This document shows, one piece after another, positions 1-10,008 of a DNA stretch of 64,000 nucleotides. The stretch comes from Pseudomonas sp. MM211 (GTDB lineage Bacteria; Pseudomonadota; Gammaproteobacteria; Pseudomonadales; Pseudomonadaceae). Below the pieces are notes generated by a model. That model was not told where the DNA came from. It was given only the letters and a program-made list of their open reading frames with translations, and made no database searches. How positions within the stretch are numbered: the stretch's first letter is position 1; each line of letters opens with the position of its first letter. A program made the position numbers and the translations under genes. The stretch lies in assembly GCF_020386635.1 (NCBI RefSeq), contig NZ_CP081942.1:4774001-4838000 (forward strand). The letters are read 5' to 3'.

Positions 1-2
1 GC

Positions 3-380
3 AGCGAATCGCTGGTATGGGCAGGCCGTGATGGCGGGCTGGCGGTCAAGCGCAATCCCCTGCCGCTGGCCGTGGCCAGCCGCGGCTGCGCCTGGCGACG
101 TGCCGCCATGGATGGCCTGGACAGGCTGGGGCGTAGCTACCGCATCGCCTATTCCAGCGAGCAGTGCGCTGGCCAGGAAGCGGCGCTGCTTGCCGATCTG
201 GCCATCGCGGCCTTCCCTGCCAGCCTGGTCAAACCGCCGCTACGCCGCCTTCCTCAACAGGAGCACGGGCTGCCACCCTTGGGCGACTATCACATCAAAC
301 TGCTGCGCGGCAGCAACCGTGGCGCGGCTGCGGAAGCGCTGGCGGCGCAGGTGGCAGTGGCCTACGGAGCGCGCCGTTAG
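3..380 (+). CDS. LysR-type transcriptional regulator, C-terminal part (5' end outside window)
   Basis: Open from the first bases to a TAG at 378-380, giving about 125 residues with no start in the window. The segment resembles the second half of a LysR effector-binding domain: a hydrophobic strand ([18 protein letters not shown]), then the short helix/strand pattern with '[12 protein letters not shown]' and a '[13 protein letters not shown]' tail, typical of such proteins near their C-terminus. The helix-turn-helix is not present because it lies upstream. The stop overlaps the stop of the convergent pdxJ gene. The family call is fairly firm, but the regulated genes cannot be told from this fragment. 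Confidence 0.7.
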   Translation, partial: SESLVWAGRDGGLAVKRNPLPLAVASRGCAWRRAAMDGLDRLGRSYRIAYSSEQCAGQEAALLADLAIAAFPASLVKPPLRRLPQQEHGLPPLGDYHIKLLRGSNRGAAAEALAAQVAVAYGARR

Positions 381-1120
381 CGCGCAGCAGCGCTCTCGAT
401 CAGCTGCTTCATTTCCCGCACCGCATCCTTGAAGCCAACGAACAGCGCATGGCTGACCAAGGCGTGGCCGATGTTCAGCTCGTTGATACCAGGGATCGCC
501 GCCACCGGCTCAACGTTGTGGTAATGCAGGCCATGACCGGCATTGACGATCAGCCCCAGCGAAACGCCCAGCGCGACACCCTCACGAATACGCTGCAGCT
601 CGACAGCGGCCTGCTGCGGATCATGGGCATCGGCATAGCGCCCGGTGTGCAGCTCGATGGCCGGAGCGCCGACCCGCTTGCTCGCCTCGATCTGCCGCGG
701 ATCGGCATCGATGAACAGCGAGACTTCGCTACCGGCGGCAGCCAGACGCTGCACCGCAGCGGCGATTCGCGCCTCCTGCCCAGCTACGTCCAGGCCGCCT
801 TCGGTCGTCAGTTCCTGCCGGGTTTCAGGCACCAGGCAGACGTGCTCGGGGCGGATCTCTTCGGCGAAATCGAGCATGAAGTCGGTCACCCCCATCTCGA
901 AGTTCATGCGCGTCTGCAACACGTCCTTGAGCAGGCGCACATCGCGCTCCTGAATGTGCCGACGATCCTCGCGCAGGTGCACGGTGATGCCATCGGCACC
1001 GGCCTCCTCGGCGTCCAGCGCCGCCTTGACGGGGTCGGGATAGCGCGTGCCGCGCGCCTGGCGCAGCGTAGCGACGTGGTCGATATTCACGCCCAGCAAA
1101 ACACGGTTGGCTTCAGTCAC
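377..1120 (-). CDS. pdxJ: Pyridoxine 5'-phosphate synthase PdxJ
   Basis: Encodes 247 residues, the normal PdxJ length. PdxJ condenses 1-deoxy-xylulose 5-phosphate with 3-amino-2-oxopropyl phosphate, the last ring-forming step of the DXP-dependent vitamin B6 route in the cytoplasm. The N-terminal '[16 protein letters not shown]' stretch and the later 'ELHTGRYAD' motif are family signatures of this TIM-barrel enzyme. The start is GTG, preceded by AAGGAG about nine bases upstream. It is the last gene of the leftward rnc-era-recO-pdxJ group, 18 bases after recO, an order conserved in gamma-proteobacteria. It ends tail-to-tail with the LysR fragment, sharing stop-codon bases. Confidence 0.97.
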   Translation of the reverse strand: MTEANRVLLGVNIDHVATLRQARGTRYPDPVKAALDAEEAGADGITVHLREDRRHIQERDVRLLKDVLQTRMNFEMGVTDFMLDFAEEIRPEHVCLVPETRQELTTEGGLDVAGQEARIAAAVQRLAAAGSEVSLFIDADPRQIEASKRVGAPAIELHTGRYADAHDPQQAAVELQRIREGVALGVSLGLIVNAGHGLHYHNVEPVAAIPGINELNIGHALVSHALFVGFKDAVREMKQLIESAAAR

Positions 1121-1138
1121 GGGTCGGCTCCTTGAGCG

Positions 1139-1810
1139 TCATGAACAATTCGCGGCTGACCAGAGGTCGACCGCCCAGATGAGGGCCAGCGCCTGGCGCA
1201 TCAGGCGCTTGGCAGCAGCGAGGGCGCCCGGCGCAGTCCAGTCCGCCTCGGCCATGGCCAGCAGCTCGCTACCCAAGAATGCGCCAGGCTGCCAATGGCC
1301 GATGGGCAAAAAACCACTGTCTGCCTGTAACCGGTACAGACCGTTTGCGACGACAGCCTCGCCCTGTACATCGCGATCGAGGGCAAAACCATAGCCCAGC
1401 TCGTCGAGCAGCCGCCATTCGAAGGCACGCAACAGCGGCTCCAGCGCACGCCCCTGGGCCAGCGCTAACACGGTCATGGCGTACTGCTCGAAAATGATCG
1501 GATGGGGATCCTCGGCCGGCAGCACGCGGATCAGCAGCTCGTTCAGGTACAGGCCGCTGAACAGCGCATCGCCCGAGAGCAGATTGGGAATACCGGCCGC
1601 CTCAAGACGGCCGACGTTCTTCAGCTCACCGCGGCCGCGGGTTTCCAGTTCGAGAGGGATGAACGGCCTGGCCAGGCTGCCAGCCTTGCCCCGCGCGCCG
1701 CGCAACACGGCACGTAAACGCCCCTGGGGCGTGAGGAAGTCGACCAGCGCACTGCTTTCACGGTACGCACGGCTGTGCAGGACATAGGCGGGCTGGCTGA
1801 GCGCAAGCAT
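1139..1810 (-). CDS. recO: DNA repair protein RecO
   Basis: Encodes 223 residues. RecO works with RecR and RecF to load RecA on SSB-coated single-stranded DNA during gap repair. The N-terminus shows the OB-fold start typical of the family ('[21 protein letters not shown]', then '[12 protein letters not shown]'). The C-terminal helical part contains '[19 protein letters not shown]', another RecO signature. The N-terminal methionine begins at 1810 and the gene lies 49 bases after the era stop, in the conserved rnc-era-recO-pdxJ order. The cysteine zinc ligands seen in some RecO proteins are not evident, as is usual in gamma-proteobacteria. Confidence 0.95.
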   Translation of the reverse strand: MLALSQPAYVLHSRAYRESSALVDFLTPQGRLRAVLRGARGKAGSLARPFIPLELETRGRGELKNVGRLEAAGIPNLLSGDALFSGLYLNELLIRVLPAEDPHPIIFEQYAMTVLALAQGRALEPLLRAFEWRLLDELGYGFALDRDVQGEAVVANGLYRLQADSGFLPIGHWQPGAFLGSELLAMAEADWTAPGALAAAKRLMRQALALIWAVDLWSAANCS

Positions 1811-1859
1811 GCTGAATCACTCGCTGTCGGTGCCAGCCGCGAGGCGGCGGGGTGCCGGG

Positions 1860-2762
1860 TCAGATATTGTCGTAGCCCAGGGAACGCAGCGCGCGCTCGT
1901 CGTCGGACCAACCGCTTTTGACCTTGACCCAGAGGTTGAGCATGACCTTGGTGTCGAACATCAACTCCATGTCCTTGCGCGCGTCCTGCCCAATGCGCTT
2001 GATGCGCTCGCCCTTATCGCCAATGATGATCTTCTTCTGCCCGTCACGCTCGACCAAGATCAGCGCGTGGATATGCATGATCCGTCCTTCGCGCTTGAAC
2101 TCTTCGATTTCCACGGTGATCTGGTACGGCAGCTCGGCGCCCAGCTGACGCATGATCTTCTCGCGTACCAGCTCGGCAGCGAAGAAGCGCCCGGAGCGAT
2201 CGGTGATCTGGTCTTCCGGGAAGAAGTGCACGCCTTCGGGCAGACGATCGCCCACCAGCTTTTCCAGGGAGTCCAGGTTGTGACCCTGCTGCGCGGATAC
2301 CGGCACGATCTCGGCATTCGGCAACTGCTCTGCCAGCCACTTCAGGTGCGGCATCAGGTCGGCCTTGTCGTCCAGGCGGTCGGTCTTGTTGACCGCCAGG
2401 ATCACCGGCCCCTCCACATACTGAACACGCTCGAGAACCATCTGGTCTTCATCGGTCCAGCGGGTACGGTCGACCACGAAGATCACTACGTCGACATCCT
2501 TGAGGGCCGACGAAGCGTTCTTGTTCATGTAGCGGTTGAGCGCTTTCTCGTTGTTCTTGTGCAGGCCGGGTGTATCGACGTAGATAGCCTGTACGTCACC
2601 TTCAGTCTTGATGCCAAGCATGTTATGGCGGGTGGTCTGCGGCTTGCGCGACGTGATCGCCAGCTTTTGCCCGAGGATGTGATTGAGCAGCGTCGACTTG
2701 CCCACGTTGGGCCGGCCAACGATGGCGACGTAGCCACAGCGCGTTACAGGCGTATCAGTCAT
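1860..2762 (-). CDS. era: GTPase Era (16S rRNA maturation/30S assembly)
   Basis: Encodes 300 residues from the ATG at 2762; an in-frame extension to 2777 exists but would lie further inside rnc. Era binds the 3' end of 16S rRNA and couples ribosome maturation to growth. The GTPase motifs are clear: G1 'GRPNVGKST', G3 'DTPG', G4 'NKTD'. A KH RNA-binding domain with '[11 protein letters not shown]' fills the C-terminal third. The start overlaps the rnc stop by eight bases (ATGACTGA), indicating translational coupling. Length, motifs and neighbours all match the family. Confidence 0.97.
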   Translation of the reverse strand: MTDTPVTRCGYVAIVGRPNVGKSTLLNHILGQKLAITSRKPQTTRHNMLGIKTEGDVQAIYVDTPGLHKNNEKALNRYMNKNASSALKDVDVVIFVVDRTRWTDEDQMVLERVQYVEGPVILAVNKTDRLDDKADLMPHLKWLAEQLPNAEIVPVSAQQGHNLDSLEKLVGDRLPEGVHFFPEDQITDRSGRFFAAELVREKIMRQLGAELPYQITVEIEEFKREGRIMHIHALILVERDGQKKIIIGDKGERIKRIGQDARKDMELMFDTKVMLNLWVKVKSGWSDDERALRSLGYDNI

Positions 2763-3444
2763 TGCCGTTCTCCACACCCAGAGCGATCAGCGCTGCCGTC
2801 GCCGCTACCTGTTCGGCAATACGGCGACTGGCGCCTTGGCCCAGGGTTTTATCATTGAGTAGATTGATCTCACACTCGACCACGAACGTCCGGCAATGAG
2901 GCTCGCCCTGAATGTCGACCACCTCATAACGCGGCAGCTCGCAGGCACGTGACTGCAGAAATTCCTGCAGGCGAGTCTTGGGATCCTTGTTGGTATCGAC
3001 CAGAGTCAGGCTGTCCAATTCATTGGTCAGCCAGGCCAATACTCGCTCACGGGCGATATCCATGCCGACATCCAGATAGATGGCACCGATCAGGGCTTCC
3101 AGCGCATCGGCGAGGATCGAATCACGACGAAATCCGCCACTCTTCAGCTCGCCAGAGCCCAATCGCAGGTACTCACCCAGATCGAAACCACGCGCCAGTA
3201 CGGCCAGGGTTTCCCCCTTGACCAAGCGCGCGCGCAGCCTCGAAAGCTGGCCTTCACGGGCAAGTGGAAAGCGCTCATAGAGCGCTTCACCGGCAACGAA
3301 ATTGAGGATGGCATCACCGAGGAACTCCAGGCGCTCGTTATTGCGCCCGGCAAAACTGCGGTGGGTCAGCGCCAGAATCATCAGATCCTGATCTTTGAAA
3401 GTGTGCCCGAGCTGTCGCTCAAGGCGGGTCAACGAAACACTCAC
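2755..3444 (-). CDS. rnc: Ribonuclease III
   Basis: Encodes 229 residues. RNase III cuts double-stranded RNA, processing rRNA precursors and some mRNAs. The catalytic signature '[10 protein letters not shown]' is at residues 36-45, with the acidic metal ligands in place. A C-terminal double-stranded RNA-binding domain follows from about residue 155 ('[12 protein letters not shown]', and '[14 protein letters not shown]' near the end). The ATG at 3444 overlaps the stop of the upstream DUF4845 gene by four bases, and its own stop overlaps era, so the three are translated as a tight block. Confidence 0.97.
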   Translation of the reverse strand: MSVSLTRLERQLGHTFKDQDLMILALTHRSFAGRNNERLEFLGDAILNFVAGEALYERFPLAREGQLSRLRARLVKGETLAVLARGFDLGEYLRLGSGELKSGGFRRDSILADALEALIGAIYLDVGMDIARERVLAWLTNELDSLTLVDTNKDPKTRLQEFLQSRACELPRYEVVDIQGEPHCRTFVVECEINLLNDKTLGQGASRRIAEQVAATAALIALGVENGND

Positions 3445-3818
3445 GGCATACGCACACGGAATTCTTTATCGAAATTAACCACCAGATCGAGGTTCTCGAT
3501 CAGCGATTCACGTTTTTCATACTTCAGGTGGGCGAGAAACTCGTTGTTCTCGATGGTCACCTTCAAGACGTCCTGCATGTTCAGGTCACGGATGCTGTTG
3601 ACCGTCATGCCACGGCTGACGTGGGAGTAGAAATCGCCCACGGTTCTGACTTCCTGCAACTTGTCGGTTTCTACCGAGGTGATGATCTTTTCCATCGACA
3701 TGTAGTCGAGGTAATGCGGGATCACCTTGAACGCGGTGCTGACGAGAAACGCCACCACAGCAAGTACCACCAGCCAACTCACAATCGACAGGCCTTGCTG
3801 CGAGCGTGCGAATTTCAT
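3441..3818 (-). CDS. DUF4845 single-span membrane protein
   Basis: Encodes 125 residues from the ATG at 3818, which has GGGGAA a few bases upstream; a TTG at 3830 in the same frame is less likely. An N-terminal segment of about 20 hydrophobic residues ([19 protein letters not shown]) should anchor it in the inner membrane as a pilin-like single span. The rest is a small periplasmic domain. A gene of this type sits between lepB and rnc in pseudomonads (the PA0769 position, from memory). No function is established. Its overlap with rnc and closeness to lepB make co-transcription likely. Confidence 0.85.
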   Translation of the reverse strand: MKFARSQQGLSIVSWLVVLAVVAFLVSTAFKVIPHYLDYMSMEKIITSVETDKLQEVRTVGDFYSHVSRGMTVNSIRDLNMQDVLKVTIENNEFLAHLKYEKRESLIENLDLVVNFDKEFRVRMP

Positions 3819-3925
3819 GTTTTTCCCCAATATCCAAGTAGTTCAAGTCATGCGCATCGGGCGCATGAGAAGACTATAGATAGCTGACGGCGCCGTATTG
3901 AACAGCGCCGCAAATATTCATCAGA

Positions 3926-4780
3926 TCAGTGAATAAGTCCGAAACGCGAGACGTTCGGCAGGTTGCTGAACTTCGGATCCGGCCAACTCATCCAGATGGC
4001 GAACGCCTTGCCGACAATATTGCGATCAGGAACCATGCCCAGCACATCTTTGGGAATGTTCGGGTCATTCCAGTAGCGGCTGTCGTTAGAGTTGTCGCGA
4101 TTGTCGCCCATCATGAAGTAGTGTCCCTCAGGAATCGTCCACTCCTTGCCAGGTTCGGCGCGGTAGCGGCTCATTTCCTTGCGGATGCGGTGTTCCACTT
4201 CACCCAGATGCTCACTGTACAGCGTGGCGCTGCCCAGGCTGCCCGGCTCTTCGCCAATCAGTTGCTCGGCGACCGGCTTGCCATTGACGAACAGGTGCTT
4301 GTCGCTGCTGTAACGGACATGATCACCCGGCAGACCAATCACCCGCTTGATGTAGTTGACGTTAGGGTCGCTCGGATAGCGGAACACCATAACGTCGCCG
4401 CGCTGCGGGTCACCCACTTCGATCACCTTGGTGTCCAGCACCGGCAGGCGAATGCCGTAGGCGAACTTGTTGACCAGGATGAAATCGCCAACCTCGAGGG
4501 TCGGGATCATCGAGCCGGATGGAATCTGGAACGGCTCGACCAGAAAGGAGCGCAGCACCAGCACGATGGCCAGTACCGGAAAGAACGACTTGCCGTATTC
4601 GACCAGCAAGGGCTCTTTGTTGAGCTTCTCGACCACTGCCTCATCGGCTTGCTCGACCTTGCCCTGGTAACTGGCAATCGCCGCACGACGCCGCGGCGCC
4701 AGAAATACCAGGTCGAACAGCGCCAGCGCGCCGCACACGGCGACGGCGATGACCAGCAACAGCGGAAAATTAAATGACAT
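3926..4780 (-). CDS. lepB: Signal peptidase I
   Basis: Encodes 284 residues. LepB cuts signal peptides from exported proteins at the outer face of the inner membrane. Two hydrophobic segments precede the catalytic domain (about residues 6-27 and 65-80). The serine of 'PSGSM' is residue 90 and the catalytic lysine in 'YIKRVIG' is residue 145, the Ser-Lys dyad of the family. The 'GDNRDNSNDSRYW' box lies near the C-terminus. The ATG lies only five bases after the lepA stop, the conserved lepA-lepB operon arrangement. Confidence 0.97.
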   Translation of the reverse strand: MSFNFPLLLVIAVAVCGALALFDLVFLAPRRRAAIASYQGKVEQADEAVVEKLNKEPLLVEYGKSFFPVLAIVLVLRSFLVEPFQIPSGSMIPTLEVGDFILVNKFAYGIRLPVLDTKVIEVGDPQRGDVMVFRYPSDPNVNYIKRVIGLPGDHVRYSSDKHLFVNGKPVAEQLIGEEPGSLGSATLYSEHLGEVEHRIRKEMSRYRAEPGKEWTIPEGHYFMMGDNRDNSNDSRYWNDPNIPKDVLGMVPDRNIVGKAFAIWMSWPDPKFSNLPNVSRFGLIH

Positions 4781-4785
4781 AGGCC

Positions 4786-6585
4786 CTAACTATCCAACTT
4801 GAGTACAGCAAGGAAGGCTTCTTGTGGAATTTCCACGTTGCCGACTTGCTTCATGCGCTTCTTACCGGCCTTCTGTTTTTCCAACAGCTTGCGCTTACGG
4901 CTTACGTCACCGCCGTAGCACTTGGCCAGAACGTTCTTTCTCAGTGCCTTGACAGTGGTACGCGCGACGATCTGCCCGCCAATGGCAGCCTGGATAGCAA
5001 CGTCGAACATCTGCCGAGGGATCAGCTCTTTCATCTTCTCGGTCAACTGACGCCCTTTGTAGTGGGCGTTATCTTTGTGCACGATCAGCGCCAAGGCATC
5101 GACCTTGTCACCGTTGATCAGCACGTCCAGCTTGACCAGATTGGCCGACTGGTAGCGGTCGAAATGGTAATCCAGCGAAGCATAGCCACGGCTGGTGGAC
5201 TTCAGACGGTCGAAGAAATCGAGTACCACTTCGTTCATCGGCAGGTCGTAGCGAACCTGAACCTGGGTGCCGAGGAACTGCATGTCACGCTGAACGCCAC
5301 GCTTCTCGATACACAGGGTGATGACGTTACCCAGGTGCTCCTGCGGTACCAGGATGGTGGCCGTGACGATCGGCTCGCGGAAATCCTCGACCGACGACAC
5401 ATCCGGCAACTTGGACGGGTTATCGACGTAAATCGTTTCACCGGTCTTGAGCACGACTTCAAAAATTACGCTCGGCGCCGTGGTGATCAGATCCAGATCG
5501 TACTCACGCTCCAGGCGCTCTTGAATGATCTCCATGTGCAGCATGCCAAGGAAGCCGCAACGGAAGCCGAAGCCCAGGGCGTCGGAGCTTTCTGGCAGGT
5601 ACTGCAGCGACGAGTCGTTGAGGGTCAGCTTCTGCAGCGCATCGCGGAAGTCTTCGAAATCCTCGGAGCTCACCGGGAACAACCCCGCGTAGACCTGCGG
5701 CTGGATACGCTTGAAGCCCGGCAGCACATCAACGTCGGGCGTCGAGCTGAGGGTCAGCGTGTCGCCGACCGGTGCGCCGTGAATGTCCTTGATGCTGGCG
5801 ATGATGAAACCCACTTCACCCGCCTTGAGATCGGCGGTTGCGGTGTGCTTGGGATTGAACACCCCAACGCTGTCGACCAAATGCACCTTGCCGGTGGACT
5901 TGACCAGAATCTTGTCGCCCTTCTTCACCCGGCCATGACGTACACGCACCAGGGAGACGACACCCAGGTAGTTGTCGAACCAGGAGTCGATGATCAGCGC
6001 CTGCAGCGGCGCCTCGATATCGCCAGTCGGCGCGGGGATAGTCTTAACCAGACGTTCGAGCACTTCGTCGACGCCCATACCGCTCTTGGCACTACAGGCG
6101 ACGGCATCGGTGGCGTCGATGCCGATGATCTTCTCGATCTCGTCCTTGACGCGATCCGGGTCGGCCTGCGGCAGATCCATCTTATTCAGCACAGGCATGA
6201 CTTCCAGCCCTTGCTCGATGGCGGTGTAGCAGTTGGCGACCGACTGCGCTTCCACGCCCTGACCGGCATCGACCACCAGCAACGCGCCTTCACAGGCGGC
6301 CAGCGAACGGCTCACCTCATAGGTGAAGTCGACGTGGCCAGGCGTGTCGATGAAATTCAACTGGTAGGTGATGCCGTCCTGCGCCTTGTAATACAGGGTG
6401 ACGCTGTGGGCCTTGATAGTAATGCCGCGCTCACGCTCCAGGTCCATGGAATCGAGAACCTGGGCCTCCATCTCACGCGCGGTCAGACCGCCGCACATCT
6501 GGATGAACCGGTCAGCCAGCGTCGACTTGCCGTGGTCAATGTGGGCAATGATGGAAAAATTGCGGATATGACTCAGGTCACTCAC
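4786..6585 (-). CDS. lepA: Elongation factor 4 (LepA) GTPase
   Basis: Encodes 599 residues, the usual LepA length, from a GTG start. This ribosome-associated translational GTPase acts in translation under stress and in 30S biogenesis. G1 'AHIDHGKST', switch II 'DTPGHVDF' and G4 'NKMD' are intact, followed by EF-G-like domains II, III and V ('[20 protein letters not shown]'). The LepA-specific C-terminal domain ends in a Lys/Arg-rich stretch ('[20 protein letters not shown]'). It heads the lepA-lepB group. The 283 bases upstream separate it from mucD and contain the mucD terminator. Confidence 0.97.
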   Translation of the reverse strand: MSDLSHIRNFSIIAHIDHGKSTLADRFIQMCGGLTAREMEAQVLDSMDLERERGITIKAHSVTLYYKAQDGITYQLNFIDTPGHVDFTYEVSRSLAACEGALLVVDAGQGVEAQSVANCYTAIEQGLEVMPVLNKMDLPQADPDRVKDEIEKIIGIDATDAVACSAKSGMGVDEVLERLVKTIPAPTGDIEAPLQALIIDSWFDNYLGVVSLVRVRHGRVKKGDKILVKSTGKVHLVDSVGVFNPKHTATADLKAGEVGFIIASIKDIHGAPVGDTLTLSSTPDVDVLPGFKRIQPQVYAGLFPVSSEDFEDFRDALQKLTLNDSSLQYLPESSDALGFGFRCGFLGMLHMEIIQERLEREYDLDLITTAPSVIFEVVLKTGETIYVDNPSKLPDVSSVEDFREPIVTATILVPQEHLGNVITLCIEKRGVQRDMQFLGTQVQVRYDLPMNEVVLDFFDRLKSTSRGYASLDYHFDRYQSANLVKLDVLINGDKVDALALIVHKDNAHYKGRQLTEKMKELIPRQMFDVAIQAAIGGQIVARTTVKALRKNVLAKCYGGDVSRKRKLLEKQKAGKKRMKQVGNVEIPQEAFLAVLKLDS

Positions 6586-6792
6586 AGGACAACACTCAAA
6601 AGGCCGCAGGCGAATGCCCGCCGAAAATAGCGGCGAAGTTTAACCGAGTGGCTGCCCCTACGTCACGTCGGGACAAGCCGTTGACCGAGCTATTTGCCCC
6701 CATGAGCACGCCCGGAAACAAAAATAGGCAAAGGAGATTTTCTCGGCACGCCAATGACAGCCCAGCAGGTGGCCTCACAAATAGTCGGCCAC

Positions 6793-6820
6793 AAAAAAGG
6801 GCGACTCTCATCGCCCCCTT
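6793..6820 (-). terminator. Intrinsic terminator after mucD
   Basis: On the minus strand a six-base-pair stem (GGGCGA/TCGCCC) with a six-base loop is followed directly by TTTTTT. It lies about 50 bases past the mucD stop and closes the algU-mucA-mucB-mucD transcript before lepA. Confidence 0.8.
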
Positions 6821-6868
6821 TGTTACGCCTAACGAAAACCGCGATCAAGCACGGCTAATTAGCCAGAC

Positions 6869-8308
6869 TTACTCAGCCAGTTTGAACGTAATGAAACTGG
6901 CACGCCCCTGACGCAGCACGCGCATGGAGACTGAACGGTTCTTTGGCAGCGACTGAGCGACTTCGGTGAAGTTCTTCGCAGAACCGATTGCTTGATTGTT
7001 CAGATGCGTAATCACATCGCCAGGGCGCAGGCCTATCAGGGCCGCAGGACCGTCCTGCACTTCACGAATAACAACGCCGCCCTTCAGATCCAGGGCTTTC
7101 TTCTGCTCATCGGTAAGCTCAGCGACACTGACGCCAAGACGATTACTGCTGCGCTCGGCACCCGGAGTGGCGCTTTCAGTGGCTTCGTCGCCATCATCGG
7201 CCGGCATGGCCCCAACGGCCAACTTCAGGTTTTTGCGGGCGCCCTCGCGGACGATTTCCAGAGTGGCTTTGGTACCCGGCTTCAACGCACCGACAAGATG
7301 TGGCAGATCGGCGGACATGATGATCGGCTTACCATCCAAGCTGAGGATCACATCACCCACCTGCAAACCACCCTTGGCAGCTGGGCCGTCTTCAAGCACC
7401 TGAGCGACCAACGCACCAGCCGGTTTTTCCAGACCGAAGGACTCTGCGAGATCCTTGTTCACTTCCTGAATGACCACGCCCAACCAGCCACGGCTGACCT
7501 TGCCGCTGGCCTTCAGTTGATCGGCCACATCCATCGCCACGCTCATCGGAATGGCGAAGGACAGCCCCATGAAACCACCGGAGCGAGTGAAGATCTGCGA
7601 GTTGATACCGACCACTTCGCCATCCAGATTGAACAGTGGGCCGCCCGAGTTACCGGGGTTGATCGCCACGTCAGTCTGGATGAACGGCACATAGCTCTCG
7701 TTCGGCAGGCTACGCCCCTTGGCACTGACGATACCGGCAGTCACCGAATGGTCGAAGCCAAAGGGAGAACCAATAGCCAGCACCCACTCGCCTACCTTGA
7801 GATTGTCTGAGTTACCCAGCTTCACAATGGGCAGATCATCAGCATCAACCTTCAATAAGGCTACGTCGCTGCGCGGATCGGTACCGACCAGCTTGGCTTC
7901 CAACTCACTGCGGTCGGACAAACGCACGATGATCTCATCAGCATCGGCAACCACATGATTGTTGGTCAGGATGTAGCCATCCTTGGAAATGATGAAACCA
8001 GAGCCCAGCGACTGAGCCTCACGCTGACGACCACCGCCACCTGGCGAGCGAGGCGTCTGGGGAATGTTACGCTCGAAAAACTCGCGGAACATTGGGGGCA
8101 GCCCTTCGAGATCAGGAATGGCGAGCCCACCATTGCTGGCGACGGCATTAGGCACTTTCTGTCGGGTACTGATATTGACCACGGCAGGCGAAGCGGCTTC
8201 GACCAGAGGTGTGAAGTCCGGCAATTGCGCCTGCGCGACAACCGACTGGCCCATCATAAACACCGCAAAGAGTGCGGCAGCGTAGGTTTTCAGGCTAGGC
8301 ATCGACAT
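6869..8308 (-). CDS. mucD: Periplasmic serine protease MucD (DegP/HtrA family)
   Basis: Encodes 479 residues from the ATG at 8308, chosen because the signal peptide (MSMPSLKTYAAALFAVFMMG...) starts there; an upstream in-frame ATG at 8371 would bury it. MucD degrades misfolded envelope proteins and restrains AlgU activation. The trypsin-like triad is His118 ('NNHVV'), Asp148 ('RSDVALLK') and Ser221 ('GNSGGPL'), followed by two PDZ domains (about 275-365 and 390-479). A Gly-rich loop sits near residue 90. It is the last gene of the algU operon, 107 bases after mucB with no mucC between. Confidence 0.96.
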   Translation of the reverse strand: MSMPSLKTYAAALFAVFMMGQSVVAQAQLPDFTPLVEAASPAVVNISTRQKVPNAVASNGGLAIPDLEGLPPMFREFFERNIPQTPRSPGGGGRQREAQSLGSGFIISKDGYILTNNHVVADADEIIVRLSDRSELEAKLVGTDPRSDVALLKVDADDLPIVKLGNSDNLKVGEWVLAIGSPFGFDHSVTAGIVSAKGRSLPNESYVPFIQTDVAINPGNSGGPLFNLDGEVVGINSQIFTRSGGFMGLSFAIPMSVAMDVADQLKASGKVSRGWLGVVIQEVNKDLAESFGLEKPAGALVAQVLEDGPAAKGGLQVGDVILSLDGKPIIMSADLPHLVGALKPGTKATLEIVREGARKNLKLAVGAMPADDGDEATESATPGAERSSNRLGVSVAELTDEQKKALDLKGGVVIREVQDGPAALIGLRPGDVITHLNNQAIGSAKNFTEVAQSLPKNRSVSMRVLRQGRASFITFKLAE

Positions 8309-8415
8309 TACAGTTTCTTCCCCATCCAGAACAAACAAGCCCCTGAGGGGGCCATCGGTAAAACAGAACATGACAATACAGCGGCAACAGCGTCCGAGAT
8401 CGTTATTGTCGATCC

Positions 8416-9369
8416 TTATGGCGTTGCATGCACATCGTCGGTGCGCATCGACATAGCGACGCGCTCAGCGGTTCCCAGCGGAATCTCTCCCACCACGGTA
8501 ACCATGACATCGCCGTCATCGGTCGTCAGGCGCCGTGAAACAGCTACGGTAGGGCCCAGCTGGCTACGCGCATCAGCCACTGCAGCGCCATGTAAGTGTT
8601 CGAAAAATACGGAAAACCGCGCCAGCCCGTCATCGTAGATGAGACAGTCGACATCGTCCGTGGAAACAGGGCTTCTGCGCTGAGTCACGGCACTAAGACT
8701 GAAACCAGGAGGCAACCAATCAGAGCGCCAGAGCTCGGGCGGCTTCTTTTCGGCTTTGATGATACGCACGGGCGCGCAATCGGCGGAAGGTTGCAATACC
8801 GCAACAGACTGCATTTGCTCGGTATCGAATTGAGTGAACTGAAAACGCTCAAGCAGCATACCTCTGTCATTGACTAGCAACGACTTAAGCGGCAAGCCGG
8901 TTTGTCGATCCAGATGAAGCTCGATACCGTAACGATGCTGGTCGCGTGGCAGCAGCCCGAGCACGACGGCAGACCGCCCCGCAACACGGGACTCGCCAGT
9001 TACTCGAATGTCATACCACTCACTAAGCTGCTCAACACTCAACCCATGGCCTGGCCACGACTGCTGGTCGACCAAATCGGCGCTCGAAGAGCCGCTGGCG
9101 CACTGAGCCTGTCCATTGACCCTGAGCACCTCACGCGGCGCTCCATCAAGCTGCAGCAGACGCTCACGCACACCACCACCCGGCTCGACCTGACGCCAGA
9201 TATTGTGAGTGGAGAGGTTACCGTTACGCTCGTAAACGAAGGTGCCTTGGAAGCTTTGGCTGGTTTCGGCCTGATTCAGCCGTTGCAGCCAGTCCTGGGT
9301 GTCGGCAGCCATGGCGGGAATCGCCAAAAAGCTGCCGAGCACCAGGGAAGTAGCGGGAATGAGGCGCAT
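8416..9369 (-). CDS. mucB: Periplasmic regulator MucB (RseB family)
   Basis: Encodes 317 residues with an N-terminal signal peptide (about 1-21, ending 'AIPAMAA'). MucB binds the periplasmic tail of MucA and shields it from AlgW until lipid or lipopolysaccharide signals release it. The lipid-binding fold begins with 'WLQRLNQAETSQSFQGTFVY', a signature of RseB/MucB. The C-terminal domain that contacts the anti-sigma factor is present. It starts 11 bases after the mucA stop, in the standard operon order. Confidence 0.95.
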   Translation of the reverse strand: MRLIPATSLVLGSFLAIPAMAADTQDWLQRLNQAETSQSFQGTFVYERNGNLSTHNIWRQVEPGGGVRERLLQLDGAPREVLRVNGQAQCASGSSSADLVDQQSWPGHGLSVEQLSEWYDIRVTGESRVAGRSAVVLGLLPRDQHRYGIELHLDRQTGLPLKSLLVNDRGMLLERFQFTQFDTEQMQSVAVLQPSADCAPVRIIKAEKKPPELWRSDWLPPGFSLSAVTQRRSPVSTDDVDCLIYDDGLARFSVFFEHLHGAAVADARSQLGPTVAVSRRLTTDDGDVMVTVVGEIPLGTAERVAMSMRTDDVHATP

Positions 9370-9380
9370 GCGCTTCCTTC

Positions 9381-9977
9381 TTAACGCTCTTCAACACTCG
9401 CAGAACGGGCAAACGGCAGTGCGTTTTCGCTAGCACCAGGAGCAGACTGCTGAGCATGCTGACGCAGGTACTCGGGCAGACGCTGTTCGTGCCAACCTTC
9501 GCCTTCCGCAGATACAGTCTCAACGCTCGGCTGCTCATCGGAGGTATTAAAACCCGCCAGAATAGCCGGCCCTTGAGCCTGCGGCAGAGTGATAGAAGGC
9601 TGAGTCTGCTGCTGAGCCAGTTGGGCTCCGGCAACGTCATCTTGGTTGTAGAAGCGCACACCGGCCAGAACTGCGACGGTTACAGTAGCAGCTACAGCTA
9701 CGCGTCCAAGGCTACGCCAAGGGCCACGCACGACTTTCTCCTGCTCCTGCGCAACTGGCGCCACATCATCTTCCAGGGCAGCGGAAACGGCTGCGGCAAT
9801 GTCTAGCCGTGGCACAAGCAGATCCTTGTGCATAACGGCGCGAGCTACTTGGTAACGCGACCAGGTAGCACGCAACTCGGCATCATCGCTCGCACCGAGC
9901 ACACGCCGAAGTTCAAGTTCATCCGCTTCGTTATCCATCACCGCGGACAGCGATTCCTGCAGGGCTTCACGACTCAT
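9381..9977 (-). CDS. mucA: Anti-sigma factor MucA
   Basis: Encodes 198 residues from the ATG at 9977, with AGAGGAA upstream. MucA holds AlgU at the inner membrane until stepwise proteolysis frees it. The cytoplasmic AlgU-binding region opens with 'SREALQESLSAVMDNEADEL'. One membrane span follows at about residues 90-108 and then a periplasmic tail. The reading frame is complete, so this is not a truncated mucoid-type allele. It lies 31 bases after algU and 11 before mucB. Confidence 0.96.
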   Translation of the reverse strand: MSREALQESLSAVMDNEADELELRRVLGASDDAELRATWSRYQVARAVMHKDLLVPRLDIAAAVSAALEDDVAPVAQEQEKVVRGPWRSLGRVAVAATVTVAVLAGVRFYNQDDVAGAQLAQQQTQPSITLPQAQGPAILAGFNTSDEQPSVETVSAEGEGWHEQRLPEYLRQHAQQSAPGASENALPFARSASVEER

Positions 9978-10008
9978 AGCGGTTCCTCTCTTGGCTGTCG
10001 CCGCTGTC

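Noticed and set aside
4822..6630. 602-codon plus-strand open frame opposite lepA
   Set aside because: Shadow frame of lepA.
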